The position numbers and the translations under genes are program-made. A stretch of 64,000 bases of DNA from an uncultured Roseobacter sp. (lineage in GTDB: Bacteria; Pseudomonadota; Alphaproteobacteria; Rhodobacterales; Rhodobacteraceae), in NCBI RefSeq assembly GCF_947491795.1, contig NZ_CANLKW010000001.1, positions 62,001 to 126,000 of the forward strand, given 5' to 3'. A model generated the notes under the pieces. The model made no database searches. It was not told the origin of the DNA and was given only the letters and a program-made list of their open reading frames with translations. Positions 19,090 to 28,608 of the stretch are shown piece after piece; positions within the stretch are counted from its first letter, which is position 1; each line of letters begins with the position of its first letter.

Positions 19090-20430
19090 CTACCGCCCCA
19101 TCAGCGCGTCATCAAAGGGATAGGTGGTCAGGCGCTCATAGCCGGTTTCGGTGATGATCACCTGATCCTCCAGTTTGATGGAGAAATCGCCGCCCTCTTC
19201 GCCCACGAGCGCCTCGACGCACAGGCACATGCCGGGCTCGAGCGGGTAGTCATAGGCGCCCTGGACCGCGTGGTCGGGATAGGCCACGAGCGGCCATTCA
19301 TCGCAGAGCCCCACACCGTGCATCAGGCAGCCGTATTTGAGTTTCTGATACTGCGGGTCGAGCACGTGGGTATTGGCCGAAAGCTCGGGGATCATCACGC
19401 CGGGTTTCAGCATTTCCATATTGGTCATGATGTGTTCGACACTGTGCTGCATGGCATAGATCATATCGGGGCGCGGGGTGCCGGGGCCGATCCACCAGCT
19501 GCGCGAGATGTCGGTGCAGATGCCGTAGGCGCCCACCAGGTCGGTGTCGAAGGAGATGATCTCGTTGGGCTGGCAGATGCGCGGCCCGCATTCCTGAAAC
19601 CAGGGGTTGGTGCGCGGGCCCGAGGCGAGCAGGCGGGTTTCGATCCATTCGCCGCCGCGCCGGATGTTTTCGGCGTGCATGACCGCCCAGATGTCGTCCT
19701 CGCAGGTGACGCCGTCGCCGACATGCGTCCGTGCAAAGTCCTCCATCAGGCGCACGGCGGTCTCGCAGGCGTGGCTGGAGCAGCGCATGGCGCGGATCTC
19801 GTCGCGGCCTTTGACGGAGCGGGATTTTTCGGTGACCTCCTCGCCGTCCATGATCTCGAACCCCTGGGCCTCGAGGGCGCGCAGCCCGTGCAGCATGATC
19901 TTGTCACAGGCGAGACGTTTCAGGCCGGGCGCATGGTCGGCCAGCAGCACGCGGATTTCATTGGAGAGCACATCGGCGGCCACATCCACCTTGTCGCCCC
20001 GGTCAAAGTAGAACAGATCCGCGCCCGAGCGCTGTTCGCGCACCAGCGGGTTGAATTCGCTGAGGAAAGGCGAGTTTTTATAGTCCCACATCACCATATA
20101 GCCGTCGGCACAGAGCAGCACGGCGCGAAAGGGGTTATGGGTGTTCCACAGCTGCATATTGGTGCTGTCGGTGGCGTAGCGGATGTTGAGCGGGTCGGTC
20201 ATCAGCAGCCCGGCATAGCCGCGCGCAACGATGTGATCGGTCAGCCGGCGGTGGCGGAAGGCACGCATCCGCTCGAGGTTCGGCAGCGCGAGCCCCGCCG
20301 TTTCCCATTCGCGGAACGCCAGCTGTGTGGGCCCGATCTCGACCCGGTCCATGTCGTTGGGGCTGCCATCGCCGAGGGTGGCGCCCCGGTTGGGATCAAT
20401 TTTGCGGCGGTCGCGGTAGTGGGTGTTCAT
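19090..20430 (-). CDS. dddP: DMSP lyase DddP
   Basis: Cytosolic M24-fold metalloenzyme that cleaves dimethylsulfoniopropionate to acrylate and dimethyl sulfide, not a peptidase despite its fold. The 446-aa length and start (MNTHYRDRRKIDPNRG) match known roseobacter DddP. Conserved blocks are IGPTQLAF, TDSTNMQLWNTHNPFRA, RSGADLFYFDRGDKVDVAAD and GGEWIETRLLASGPRTNPW. The metal ligands are visible: two aspartates in FDTDLVG and CTDISRSWW, the histidine in CLMHGVGLCDEWP, and glutamates in CVEALVG and IKLEDQV. It is divergent from the DUF3445 gene and borders the transferred DGQHR-HEPN pair. Confidence 0.95.
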   Translation of the reverse strand: MNTHYRDRRKIDPNRGATLGDGSPNDMDRVEIGPTQLAFREWETAGLALPNLERMRAFRHRRLTDHIVARGYAGLLMTDPLNIRYATDSTNMQLWNTHNPFRAVLLCADGYMVMWDYKNSPFLSEFNPLVREQRSGADLFYFDRGDKVDVAADVLSNEIRVLLADHAPGLKRLACDKIMLHGLRALEAQGFEIMDGEEVTEKSRSVKGRDEIRAMRCSSHACETAVRLMEDFARTHVGDGVTCEDDIWAVMHAENIRRGGEWIETRLLASGPRTNPWFQECGPRICQPNEIISFDTDLVGAYGICTDISRSWWIGPGTPRPDMIYAMQHSVEHIMTNMEMLKPGVMIPELSANTHVLDPQYQKLKYGCLMHGVGLCDEWPLVAYPDHAVQGAYDYPLEPGMCLCVEALVGEEGGDFSIKLEDQVIITETGYERLTTYPFDDALMGR

Positions 20431-20548
20431 GGCGGGCTCCTCCGGCTTCAGTCTGAAAGAAATCAAAGCCGCCCGTTTTTCCGTTTCCGACGCCCTGGCG
20501 TGTCGTTTTCTGCAGACATCTGCGGGCGTGCGGGGCAGGGTGGCGGCC

Positions 20549-21280
20549 ATGAAACCGGTTCTGAACAGATCACTGCCGCCTGAGTGCGCCCCGGACCGTG
20601 CCCTGCCCGGGGTGGCCCCGCTGGCGGCGGATGACTGGCTGCGGGTGGATGAGGCCTATGCCGGGCAGATGGCCGAAAAGCGCGCGCGCCTGGCCGGGCA
20701 GCGCGCTGATGCGCTCTTTGAGGGGGCAGGATCACAGGCGGCGGCGGATGAGCTGCTGACAGAGGTGCTGGCGCTGCTGCCGGGCCTGGGGTTTGAGGTG
20801 CGCGGCACGCAGGTCACGGGCCCGGACGGGCATGTGACGGACACCGCCGCGGACACACCGCTGGCCGTTCTGGGACAGCTGGTGCAGGAGGATCTGTGCA
20901 TTCTGCAAAAACAGGGCGCGGAACATGTGCTGACAGCGGCGGTGCTGTGTTTTCCGGCCGGGTGGACGCTGGCGGAAAAGGCCGGGCGGCCGCTGGGGGC
21001 GATCCATACACCGGTCAACAGCTATGACGCCGGGATGGCCCGGCGGGTGCAGCGGCTTTTTGACGGGGTGCGCGCGGGCAGGCCGCTCTGGCGCAACAAC
21101 TGGCTGGCCTATGACGTGCCGGATCTGTGGCAGCCGCATTCCGAGACCGACCCGCCCCGCGCCCCGGTGGATGCCGCCAGCGCCCCCTGGCTGCGGGTGG
21201 AGCGGCAGTGTATCCTGCGTCTGCCGGTCAGCAGCGCGGTGGTCTTTACCATCCATACCTATGTGGTGGCGGCCGGCTGA
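20549..21280 (+). CDS. DUF3445 heme-dependent oxidative N-demethylase-like protein
   Basis: A 243-aa protein of the DUF3445 family. Characterised members are heme-dependent oxidative N-demethylases acting on small methylated amines. Family signs are PLAADDWLRVDEAYAGQ near the start, VLGQLVQEDLCILQK, VLCFPAGWTLAEKAGRPLGAIH followed by TPVNSY, a WRNNWLAYD strand, and the C-terminal RVERQCILRLPVSSAVVFTIHTY. It ends soon after this last motif, while many relatives carry a further tail; this may be the short Rhodobacteraceae form. Divergent from dddP with a 118-nt gap, it could be co-regulated with methylated osmolyte use, but this is inference. Confidence 0.78.
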   Translation: MKPVLNRSLPPECAPDRALPGVAPLAADDWLRVDEAYAGQMAEKRARLAGQRADALFEGAGSQAAADELLTEVLALLPGLGFEVRGTQVTGPDGHVTDTAADTPLAVLGQLVQEDLCILQKQGAEHVLTAAVLCFPAGWTLAEKAGRPLGAIHTPVNSYDAGMARRVQRLFDGVRAGRPLWRNNWLAYDVPDLWQPHSETDPPRAPVDAASAPWLRVERQCILRLPVSSAVVFTIHTYVVAAG

Positions 21281-21338
21281 TCGTCTGCAGCGGGTCCTGT
21301 GGCCCCGGGGTGGTCCGTGAGAGGGGCCGCCTGCGCTC

Positions 21339-21686
21339 TCAGAGCTGGTCGAGATAAATCCGCACCGCGTCCTGTACGTGGCGGAACCGGTCGCCGCCCA
21401 GATGTTTACCGCCATACCAGCGGGTGACCACGATCAGATGATTGTGCAGATCCTCGCGCTCCAGCATGCGCAGAATGACCATGCCTGCGCCTGCCTCGCC
21501 GTTGTCGTTTTTCAGCGGGCCGTCATCAGTCAGCAGCGCCCAGGTGTGATGGGTCGCTTTGGCGAATTTCTTTTTACGGCAAAGCTCCCGGATCAGCGCG
21601 CGGGCAGAGGCCTCGTCCCGGCAGGGCGCGCCCGAGACCGCATATCTGGAGCCGCGGTCGCTGATGATATTGGTCAGAGTGATCAT
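21339..21686 (-). CDS. UPF0029/IMPACT N-terminal domain protein (YigZ-like)
   Basis: A 115-aa protein of the IMPACT/YigZ fold. The start at 21686 (MITLTNIISDRGSRY) is preferred over 21722. Conserved parts are FAKATHHTWALL, DDGPLKNDNGEAGAGMVILRML and VVTRWYGGKHLGGDRFRHVQDAV, the family signature. Members are cytosolic; their bacterial role is unclear, though eukaryotic relatives influence translation control. It lacks the C-terminal ferredoxin-like domain of full-length YigZ (about 200 aa), as short alphaproteobacterial versions do. It converges with the DUF3445 gene. Confidence 0.85.
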   Translation of the reverse strand: MITLTNIISDRGSRYAVSGAPCRDEASARALIRELCRKKKFAKATHHTWALLTDDGPLKNDNGEAGAGMVILRMLEREDLHNHLIVVTRWYGGKHLGGDRFRHVQDAVRIYLDQL

Positions 21687-21982
21687 AGGGGCCTGATACG
21701 CGGCCCGGGCATGCCGGGGCAAGAACCGGCTGCGGGGACTGGTGCGGTTTCGGGCAGTGGGGTGCGCGCGCGCGGGTCCGGCCCGGCGATGGGGGCAGCG
21801 CGCCGCGCAGGCGCACCTGTGGGTCTTTGGGCCAGATGCAGAACACCCGCTAAACCGTTAACCAGGTTAGCAGAAATTTCACAAAACCTGCGGTAGAAAC
21901 CGGCGCATAAGCTATTGTGCCGCCCAAGGCCGTGATCGGTTGCGGCCCTGTGATCTGTCACCAAAGTACGGGGAATGCCTGC

Positions 21983-22657
21983 GTGTTTACGAGGAAGCTT
22001 TTTTCTGTCATCGCCGTCAGCCTTGCGCTGGCCGCACCTGCCTCTGCGGCAACATTCAACGCAGAATTCTGGGATGTGGATGTCGGGCGGGGCAATCCTG
22101 AAAAGAATGTCATCGACAGCCTGGCCGATGTTCTGTCCATCGTGGAGGGGGATCATCAGCGCGTAGCGGATGCCACGTTTTTCTCGACCGGCATCGATTA
22201 TCCGAACGGTGCGAAAGGCCCGGGCCGGACGCGCCAGACGCTGGCCTCCTGGCTGGGCCGGGATGCCGCCACGTTGACCGGGCTGGGCAGCACCAGGATG
22301 CTGGGTTCGATCTTTCGCTTTACCGGGGCCATTTTTGTCGATGCAGGCATCAACAATTTCACCGTGGGCGCGGATGACGGGTTCCGTCTGACCATTGATG
22401 GCAGTGAGGTTGCCTCCTTTGCCGGGACCAAAGCCTTTACCAACCATGACGCCACATACGACAACGTGGCGGCGGCGGGACTCAAGAGCTTTGAGTTGAT
22501 TTTCTATGAGGACAACCGCGTGCAGGTTGGTGTCGATTTCCGGGTTGATGGCGCGGTCGTTCAGCCCGCTCAGGTGCCTTTGCCAGCGCCTGCGCTGATG
22601 CTGCTGGCGGCGGTCGGTGGCTTTGGTATTCTGGCGCGCCGCCGCAAGACCGCCTGA
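21983..22657 (+). CDS. VPLPA-CTERM surface protein, paralog 1
   Basis: A 224-aa exported protein starting with GTG at 21983. It has a signal peptide (FSVIAVSLALAAPASAA), a beta-rich domain with NNFTVGADDGFRLTIDG (PA14-like) and FELIFYEDNRVQVGVDFRVDG, and a C-terminal sorting tail: VPLPAP, then a hydrophobic helix LMLLAAVGGFGILA, then RRRK. Such VPLPA-CTERM tails are known to be processed by exosortase-type systems in Rhodobacteraceae, so the protein is likely surface-anchored or exported. It is a tandem copy of the gene at 23131, in the same orientation, and is followed by its own terminator. Confidence 0.85.
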   Translation: MFTRKLFSVIAVSLALAAPASAATFNAEFWDVDVGRGNPEKNVIDSLADVLSIVEGDHQRVADATFFSTGIDYPNGAKGPGRTRQTLASWLGRDAATLTGLGSTRMLGSIFRFTGAIFVDAGINNFTVGADDGFRLTIDGSEVASFAGTKAFTNHDATYDNVAAAGLKSFELIFYEDNRVQVGVDFRVDGAVVQPAQVPLPAPALMLLAAVGGFGILARRRKTA

Positions 22658-22686
22658 ACCCGCAAGGCCCTGGACGTCTGGGCATG

Positions 22687-22714
22687 GCCGCCTCCTTTCG
22701 GGGGGCGGTTTTTT
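22687..22714 (+). terminator. Rho-independent terminator after first VPLPA-CTERM gene
   Basis: A CCGCC/GGCGG hairpin with a CTTTC loop is followed by six T residues on the plus strand. The remaining intergenic stretch up to 23130 has no gene. Its last 150 nt are AT-richer and likely hold the promoter of the second paralog. Confidence 0.8.
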
Positions 22715-23130
22715 CGTGCGTGGCCGGGCGATTTGCTGACCGTTTGATCGTGGCGTTTGTCAGGCGTCCGGAGCCGTCTGAGGCCGGCACAGAGGGGGCC
22801 GGCGCGGGCCATGTGACGGATTTTCCGGGGCAGGCAGCAGCGTTCCTTGCCGGGGACGGTGGGGTAGCGACACGGGCCGGTCAGGGCCCCGCAGTTTGGC
22901 GGCGTTCCGGGGCGGGCACCGCCAGCGTGGGGTTGCGTCACGCCATGTCAGAAAAAGTTAACGTGGCCGCGGGGTTTTTCTAGCAGGGCGAGTATCGACA
23001 GCCCTTTTCCTGCACAATTGTTAACAAAAGAGGGTAAATCCCGCGTTTTTGGCCACAATCGTTTCGGAAAACAGCCGGTTGTGTTAACCTTTGTGCACGC
23101 AATTTATGCGGACACAAAGAGGATACACAC

Positions 23131-23805
23131 GTGTTTACAAAAAAACTGATTTCAGTCATCGCAGTCAGCCTCGCGCTGGCGGCACCTGCTTCGGCAGCGA
23201 CATTCCAGGGGGAATTCTGGGATGTGGATACCGGCGCAGTGGGAGATCCCTCCAACAATGTCATCGACAACCTGGCCGATGCGCTTTCCATCGTGGAAGG
23301 GGCCGACCAGCGCGCAGCCGACGCGACATTCCAGTCGTCGGGCATCGACTATCCCACCGGCCCCCTGGGCCCGGGATCCACAGGTCAGACGCTGGCGTCC
23401 TGGCTGGGTGCGGATGCAGCATCGCTGAGCGGTCTGGGCGGTACATCCATGCTGGGCTCGATCTTCCGCTTTACCGGGTCGATCTATGTCGGCGCGGGCA
23501 CAAACAACTTTACCGTGGGTGCGGATGACGGGTTCCGTCTGACCATCGACGGCAATGAGGTTGCCTCCTTTGGTGGCACAGCGCCCTTCACCAGCTATGA
23601 CGCCTCCTATGACAACGTGGGCGCTGCGGGCATCAAGAGCTTTGAACTGATCTTCTATGAAGACAACCGGGTTGCTGTTGGCGTTGATTTCCGCGTGGAC
23701 GGCGAAGTGGTCAACCCGGTGCCGCTGCCGGCCTCTGCCTTTATGCTGCTTGCAGCTCTGGGCGGTGTTGGCGCAGTTGCACGGCGTCGCCGCAAAGCTG
23801 CCTGA
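23131..23805 (+). CDS. VPLPA-CTERM surface protein, paralog 2
   Basis: Exactly the same length (224 aa), GTG start and architecture as the protein at 21983, with a large share of identical residues: signal peptide ISVIAVSLALAAPASAA, AEFWDVD-like GEFWDVD, MLGSIFRFTGSIYVG, NFTVGADDGFRLTIDG, FELIFYEDNRVAVGVDFRVDG, and the tail VPLPASAFMLLAALGG ending in RRRRKAA. A GAGGA ribosome site precedes the GTG. The two genes arose by tandem duplication and have separate terminators, so they may be expressed differently. They are likely surface or matrix proteins. Confidence 0.86.
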   Translation: MFTKKLISVIAVSLALAAPASAATFQGEFWDVDTGAVGDPSNNVIDNLADALSIVEGADQRAADATFQSSGIDYPTGPLGPGSTGQTLASWLGADAASLSGLGGTSMLGSIFRFTGSIYVGAGTNNFTVGADDGFRLTIDGNEVASFGGTAPFTSYDASYDNVGAAGIKSFELIFYEDNRVAVGVDFRVDGEVVNPVPLPASAFMLLAALGGVGAVARRRRKAA

Positions 23806-23833
23806 TCCGGTCACCTGAGCCTGATCCGGCCCG

Positions 23834-23864
23834 AGGCCGCTCCCGTACCCGGGGGCGGCCTTTC
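23834..23864 (+). terminator. Terminator after second VPLPA-CTERM gene
   Basis: A GGCCGC/GCGGCC stem with inner CCCG/CGGG pairing is followed by TTTC. It lies between two convergent genes and could serve both. Confidence 0.65.
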
Positions 23865-23883
23865 TGATGCCGCCGGGCCCGCG

Positions 23884-24801
23884 TTACCCTTTGAGGGTGA
23901 AGTCGGATCCCGGCCCGGGCGTGCGGGTGCTGATGCTGCCGGTGGCCGTGCCTGCAAAGCTTTTCGCCAGATCGCGGTAAAAGGTGCCGTTGTCGAACCA
24001 CCAGCGGTGCGAGCGGGCCTTGCTGCGGCTGCCGGGGCGCACATCTTTGAGGTACTGATCGGTGCTGTTCACATCCACATGGCGTTTTTCGATGAGCCGG
24101 GGCAGGCCGTCGCGTCCCGCGCGCTTTCTGAACCCGTCCTGCAGCACCGAGATCGGCAGCACCCCGTCCTTTTCGCTGTAGTAATTGGTAAAGCGTTTGC
24201 TGCGGTGCGCCAGCAGCAGAGCCGCCCAGGCCCCTTTGCTGAGCCAGCTGCGATCCACATCCGCCGAGGCAAAGGCGATCTCGTTGACCTTCCAGGCGCC
24301 GGGGCCTGCCGCGTCGCCAAAGACCGAAAAGCCCCGCAGCACCGCATAGGCCCCCATGGAATGGGCGATCAGGTTGATTTTCAGTCCCGGCGACCGGCGC
24401 AGGAGCGGCAGAATGCCATCGCTGACCAGAAAATGCGCGGTTTCCTTGACCCGGTTGCGGTCATGATCATAGGAGAACACCCCGCCGTCACTGGGCCAGT
24501 CAAAAGCCACAACCGCCCCGCGATAGCCATTGGCGCGCAGCCCCTTTCTGATTTTGGCAAGACGTTTGAGGACCTCGGACTGGTCGTTGTTAAAGCCATG
24601 CACAAAGATCGTGACCTCATTGGTACGGGCCTCGCGCTGTACCGCGCGCAGCCAGTCGTCCTGGCTGATGATGCCGCCGCTCCAGCGCCCCCGGCTGTCC
24701 GGGCCGCTGGTGATCTGCACAAACCGTGTGAGGGCGGCGGTGTTGTTGGTGAATTTCGACGTGGAGGCGTTATAGGTGCGGCGGGTGAAAAAGAGCGTCA
24801 T
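23884..24801 (-). CDS. DUF900 alpha/beta hydrolase
   Basis: A 305-aa protein of the DUF900 esterase/lipase-like family. Motifs: TIFVHGFNNDQSEVLKR near residue 65 (oxyanion region), VVAFDWPSDGGVFSYDHDRN, and the nucleophile elbow LIAHSMGAYAVLRG (serine in H-S-M-G). A late histidine is in KRHVDVNSTDQYL. No signal peptide is evident, so it is probably cytosolic. The substrate is unknown; family members are often annotated only as alpha/beta hydrolases. The start is the ATG at 24801. It lies between the surface-protein terminator and the glnA terminator. Confidence 0.85.
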   Translation of the reverse strand: MTLFFTRRTYNASTSKFTNNTAALTRFVQITSGPDSRGRWSGGIISQDDWLRAVQREARTNEVTIFVHGFNNDQSEVLKRLAKIRKGLRANGYRGAVVAFDWPSDGGVFSYDHDRNRVKETAHFLVSDGILPLLRRSPGLKINLIAHSMGAYAVLRGFSVFGDAAGPGAWKVNEIAFASADVDRSWLSKGAWAALLLAHRSKRFTNYYSEKDGVLPISVLQDGFRKRAGRDGLPRLIEKRHVDVNSTDQYLKDVRPGSRSKARSHRWWFDNGTFYRDLAKSFAGTATGSISTRTPGPGSDFTLKG

Positions 24802-24885
24802 ATGCGGGCCCCTGAAATAAGATGTTCAAATGCCGCGATGATGCACCCTGGCTGTGGGGTCTGGCAACCCTGGGGCAGCCCATGC

Positions 24886-24918
24886 AAAAAGGGCGCCCCC
24901 CAGGGGAGCGCCCTTTCT
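24886..24918 (-). terminator. Terminator of the glnB-glnA unit
   Basis: Arms AAAGGGCGC (24888-24896) and GCGCCCTTT (24908-24916) form a strong stem. Read on the minus strand it runs into TTTTTGC, so it terminates glnA transcription. The plus-strand side also has a short T-rich tail. Confidence 0.85.
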
Positions 24919-24970
24919 TCTGAACCGGGAAGGCGGGCAGGGCCGCCTGTTTCCCGACTGCTGAGGGGAC

Positions 24971-26374
24971 TCAGCAGCTGTAGTACATGGCGAACTCAAC
25001 CGGGTGCGGCGTGTGTTCGTACTGTTCGATCTCTTCCATTTTCAGGCCGATGTAGCCTTCGATCTGGTCTTTGGTGAAGACGTCACCGGCCAGCAGGAAG
25101 TCCATGTCTTTTTCCAGCTCTTCCATGGCTTCACGCAGGCTGCCACAGACGGTCGGGATACCTGCAAGCTCTTCTGCGGGCAGATCATAGAGGTTCTTGT
25201 CCATCGCCTCGCCCGGGTCGATCTTGTTCTTGATGCCGTCAAGACCGGCCATCAGGAGTGCCGCAAAACACAGGTAGGGGTTTGCGGACGGATCGGGGAA
25301 GCGGGCCTCGACGCGCTTGGCCTTGGGGCTTTCTGTCCATGGGATCCGGACACAGCCCGACCGGTTACGCGCAGAATAGGCGCGCAGCACGGGGGCCTCA
25401 AAGCCCGGGATCAGGCGTTTGTAGCTGTTGGTGCCCGGGTTGGTGAAGGCGTTCAGCGCTTTGGCGTGCTTGAGGATACCACCGATGTAGTAGAGCGCTT
25501 CCTGGCTCAGATCGGCGTATTTGTCGCCTGCAAATACGGGCTTGCCGTCTTTCCAGATCGACATGTTCACGTGCATGCCGGTGCCGTTGTCGCCTGCAAT
25601 GGGTTTCGGCATGAAGGTCGCCGATTTGCCATAGGCGTGGGCCACGTTGTGGATCACGTATTTGTACTTCTGCAGCTCGTCGGCCTGTTTGGTCAGGCTG
25701 TCAAAGATCAGACCCAGTTCGTGCTGACAGGAGGCCACCTCGTGGTGGTGCTTGTCCACTTTCATGCCCAGACGCTTCATGGTCGAGAGCATCTCGGAGC
25801 GCAGGTCCTGGCTCTCGTCGATGGGGTTGACCGGGAAGTAGCCGCCCTTGACGCCCGGACGGTGCCCCATGTTGCCCATTTCATATTCGGCGTCTGTGTT
25901 CCAGGAGGCGTCAACCGCGTCTACCTCATAGGAGACTTTGTTGATGCTGTTGGAATAGCGCACGTTGTCAAAGAGGAAGAATTCCGCCTCGGGGCCCATA
26001 AAGGCCACATCACCGATGCCGGTGGATTTCAGATATTCTTCAGCCTTCTGGGCGGTCCCGCGCGGGTCACGCTCATAGGCTTCGCCCGTGTCGGGCTCGA
26101 CCACGGAGCAGTGCAGGCAGACGGTTTTCTCCGCGTAGAAAGGATCGATATAGGCGCTGGCCGTGTCGGGCATCAGCTTCATGTCAGAGGCTTCGATGGA
26201 CTTCCAGCCTTCGATGGAGGAGCCGTCGAACATAAAGCCTTCCTCGAGGAAGTCCTCATCGACCTGATCGGACATGACAGTCACGTGCTGCAGTTTGCCG
26301 CGCGGGTCGGTAAAGCGGATGTCGACATATTCGATGTCTTCATCAGCGATCATCTTGAGTAGTTCTTTGCTCAT
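24971..26374 (-). CDS. glnA: Glutamine synthetase type I
   Basis: Cytosolic dodecameric enzyme that makes glutamine from glutamate, ammonia and ATP, the entry step of nitrogen assimilation. The 467-aa protein is full length. Landmarks: [19 protein letters not shown] (family signature 1), the metal and ammonia site region [10 protein letters not shown], the ATP-site block [33 protein letters not shown], and the adenylylation loop with tyrosine in [10 protein letters not shown]. It follows glnB by 47 nt on the same strand, the usual proteobacterial glnBA layout, and ends at the strong hairpin at 24886. Confidence 0.97.
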   Translation of the reverse strand: MSKELLKMIADEDIEYVDIRFTDPRGKLQHVTVMSDQVDEDFLEEGFMFDGSSIEGWKSIEASDMKLMPDTASAYIDPFYAEKTVCLHCSVVEPDTGEAYERDPRGTAQKAEEYLKSTGIGDVAFMGPEAEFFLFDNVRYSNSINKVSYEVDAVDASWNTDAEYEMGNMGHRPGVKGGYFPVNPIDESQDLRSEMLSTMKRLGMKVDKHHHEVASCQHELGLIFDSLTKQADELQKYKYVIHNVAHAYGKSATFMPKPIAGDNGTGMHVNMSIWKDGKPVFAGDKYADLSQEALYYIGGILKHAKALNAFTNPGTNSYKRLIPGFEAPVLRAYSARNRSGCVRIPWTESPKAKRVEARFPDPSANPYLCFAALLMAGLDGIKNKIDPGEAMDKNLYDLPAEELAGIPTVCGSLREAMEELEKDMDFLLAGDVFTKDQIEGYIGLKMEEIEQYEHTPHPVEFAMYYSC

Positions 26375-26421
26375 TCTCGGATATCCCTCTTGGTTGGAAT
26401 GATAGTGGTCGCAGCGCAGGC

Positions 26422-26781
<360 letters not shown>

Positions 26782-26925
26782 TCACGACGGAGAGATCATT
26801 TAGCACTGGCAGGGTCCATTCACTGGCGTATCATAGCGCCACGCGGGCTGGCATTTGCCGCAAGTGAGCGCGTTTTTTGTGCGTGTTGCCTGTTTTTTAA
26901 TCACAAATGAATCACCGGGGTGGGA

Positions 26926-28608
26926 ATGACGGAAATGCAGGGCATGGATCAGCTGCCGGAACTGCTCACCGCAGGTGAGATGCGGCGTCTGGAGCAGAGG
27001 GCTGTGTCTGCGGGGCATGTCACCGGGTCTGATCTGATGGCGCGCGCAGGCGCGGGGGTGGTGGACGCCATCACAGAGGCCTGGCCCCTCTGGCAGGCGG
27101 GTTCGGGGGCCAGCCCCCACCGTCCTGCGGACGGCCCCCCGGGATATTTGACGCCAGAAGAAGTACCGGGCCGTGTGCTGGTGTTGTGTGGGCCTGGCAA
27201 TAATGGCGGGGACGGGTTTGTGATTGCGCGGCTGCTGGCGGCGCGGGGTTGGGCGGTTGATCTGCGTCTTTTCGGGGCGCGGGACCGCTTGCCTGCTGAT
27301 GCGGCCGCGCATGCCGCCCTTTGGGAAAAGGTGGGGGAGACCCGGGCCTGGGATGCTGGTGCGATAAAGGCCGGTGCGCGCCCGGATGTGATTGTGGATG
27401 CGGTTTTTGGCATCGGGCTGACGCGGGGGGTGCCTGCTGCAGTGGCAGAAGTGTTTGCAGTGTGCCGGGCGGGCTGGCCGGACGGCGGCAGGCCGCGCGT
27501 TGTGGCGGTGGACTGTCCTTCGGGGCTGGATCTCGATACCGGGCGGGTGCCGGGGGCCCCGGAGCCGGTCTGCGCCGCTGATCTGACGGTGACGTTTCAC
27601 AGCCCCAGGCCCGGTCACTTTCTGGCGCGGGGGCCGGAGGTCTGCGGGCATCTGCGGGTGGTGGATATCGGGCTGTCGGATACGGATACAGCGGGCCGGA
27701 TGCGGCTGCTGGACCCGGGTTTTGGGGGCACTGCACAGGCTGTGCCACGCTGGCCCCTGACGGTGATCGGCAAGGCGCGGCGGGGCGGGCACAAATATGA
27801 GCACGGGCATGTTGTGGTTTTTGCCGGGGGTGTCGGGCGCGGCGGGGCCGGGCGTCTGGCGGCGCGGGCGGCGTTGCGGGTTGGTGCGGGGCTGGTCACG
27901 CTGGTCTGTCCGCCCGCCGAACTGCAGGAAAATGCGGCGCGGCTGGATGCGGTGATGGTGCGGTCGCTGCGGAAGGATCAGCGCGTTGGTGATATTGCCG
28001 ATGACAGGGTCAGTGCCTTTTGTCTGGGCCCGGGGCTGGGGGTCGGCGCGCGCACCCGGGCGCTGGTGCTGGAGGTGCTGGGGCGCCGGGGGGCTGAGCC
28101 GGGGCAGAACGCGCCCGCCGTGGTGCTGGATGCGGATGCGCTGAGCAGTTTTTCCAATGACCCGGAGGTGTTGTTTGCTGCGCTGCACGACCGGGCCGTT
28201 CTGACGCCGCATGGGGGCGAGTTTGCCCGGCTCTTTCCCGATCTGGCGCGCCGGTGGCAGGATGGCGGATCCAAGGCGGATGCGGCGCAGGCAGCAGCGC
28301 GGCGGGCGGGCTGTACGGTGCTGCTCAAAGGGGCGGACACGGTGATTGCGTCGCCGGACGGTGCCATTTGCCTGCATGCAGCGGCGTTTGAGCGGGCGGT
28401 GCCCTGGCTGGCCACCGCAGGGGCGGGTGATGTTCTGGCGGGGATGATTGCGGGGATTGCGGCGCCGTCAGATGCCGGTGATCCGGTCGGGGCGGCGCAG
28501 GCGGCGGCCTGGCTGCATGTGGAATGCGCGCGTGTCTTTGGGCCCGGACTTATTGCAGAGGATCTGGCCGATATGGTGCCCCGCGTTCTGGCAGGGCTGG
28601 CGCGCTAA
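26926..28608 (+). CDS. nnr: Bifunctional NAD(P)H-hydrate epimerase/dehydratase
   Basis: Metabolite repair enzyme. The N-terminal half (YjeF/NnrE) epimerises damaged NAD(P)H hydrate; the C-terminal half (NnrD) dehydrates the S form with ADP. Signs are LCGPGNNGGDGFVIARLL and DAVFGIGLTRG with VAVDCPSGLDLDTG for the epimerase, and KYEHGHVVVFAGG, LGPGLGVG, LTPHGGEFARLF and WLATAGAGDVLAGMIAG for the ribokinase-like half. The total of about 560 aa is slightly long. An odd 20-residue stretch around residues 58-82 (GSGASPHRPADGPPGYL) interrupts the usual spacing before the GPGNNGGDG motif. The start is ATG 26926 or GTG 26920. Confidence 0.92.
   Translation: MTEMQGMDQLPELLTAGEMRRLEQRAVSAGHVTGSDLMARAGAGVVDAITEAWPLWQAGSGASPHRPADGPPGYLTPEEVPGRVLVLCGPGNNGGDGFVIARLLAARGWAVDLRLFGARDRLPADAAAHAALWEKVGETRAWDAGAIKAGARPDVIVDAVFGIGLTRGVPAAVAEVFAVCRAGWPDGGRPRVVAVDCPSGLDLDTGRVPGAPEPVCAADLTVTFHSPRPGHFLARGPEVCGHLRVVDIGLSDTDTAGRMRLLDPGFGGTAQAVPRWPLTVIGKARRGGHKYEHGHVVVFAGGVGRGGAGRLAARAALRVGAGLVTLVCPPAELQENAARLDAVMVRSLRKDQRVGDIADDRVSAFCLGPGLGVGARTRALVLEVLGRRGAEPGQNAPAVVLDADALSSFSNDPEVLFAALHDRAVLTPHGGEFARLFPDLARRWQDGGSKADAAQAAARRAGCTVLLKGADTVIASPDGAICLHAAAFERAVPWLATAGAGDVLAGMIAGIAAPSDAGDPVGAAQAAAWLHVECARVFGPGLIAEDLADMVPRVLAGLAR
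27098..27175 (+). repeat. Palindrome-rich insertion inside nnr
   Basis: In-frame stretch with two adjacent hairpins, GGGGGC/GCCCCC-like at 27105-27118 and CCGTCC-TGC-GGACGG at 27120-27134, followed by CCCCGGGATATTTGA and GCCAGAAGAAG. It resembles short extragenic palindromic sequences common in Rhodobacteraceae, here apparently captured in a reading frame. The attribution is from memory of such sequences, not from a search. Confidence 0.4.

Noticed and set aside
19015..20583. A 522-codon plus-strand open frame over dddP
   Set aside because: Antisense shadow of a secure DMSP lyase gene; it lacks a ribosome site and any family motif.
25004..26362. A long plus-strand frame over glnA
   Set aside because: Antisense of glutamine synthetase; a GC-rich third-codon-position artefact.
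26800..28377. A 525-codon minus-strand frame over nnr
   Set aside because: Proline- and arginine-rich shadow of the nnr gene; no protein-like pattern.
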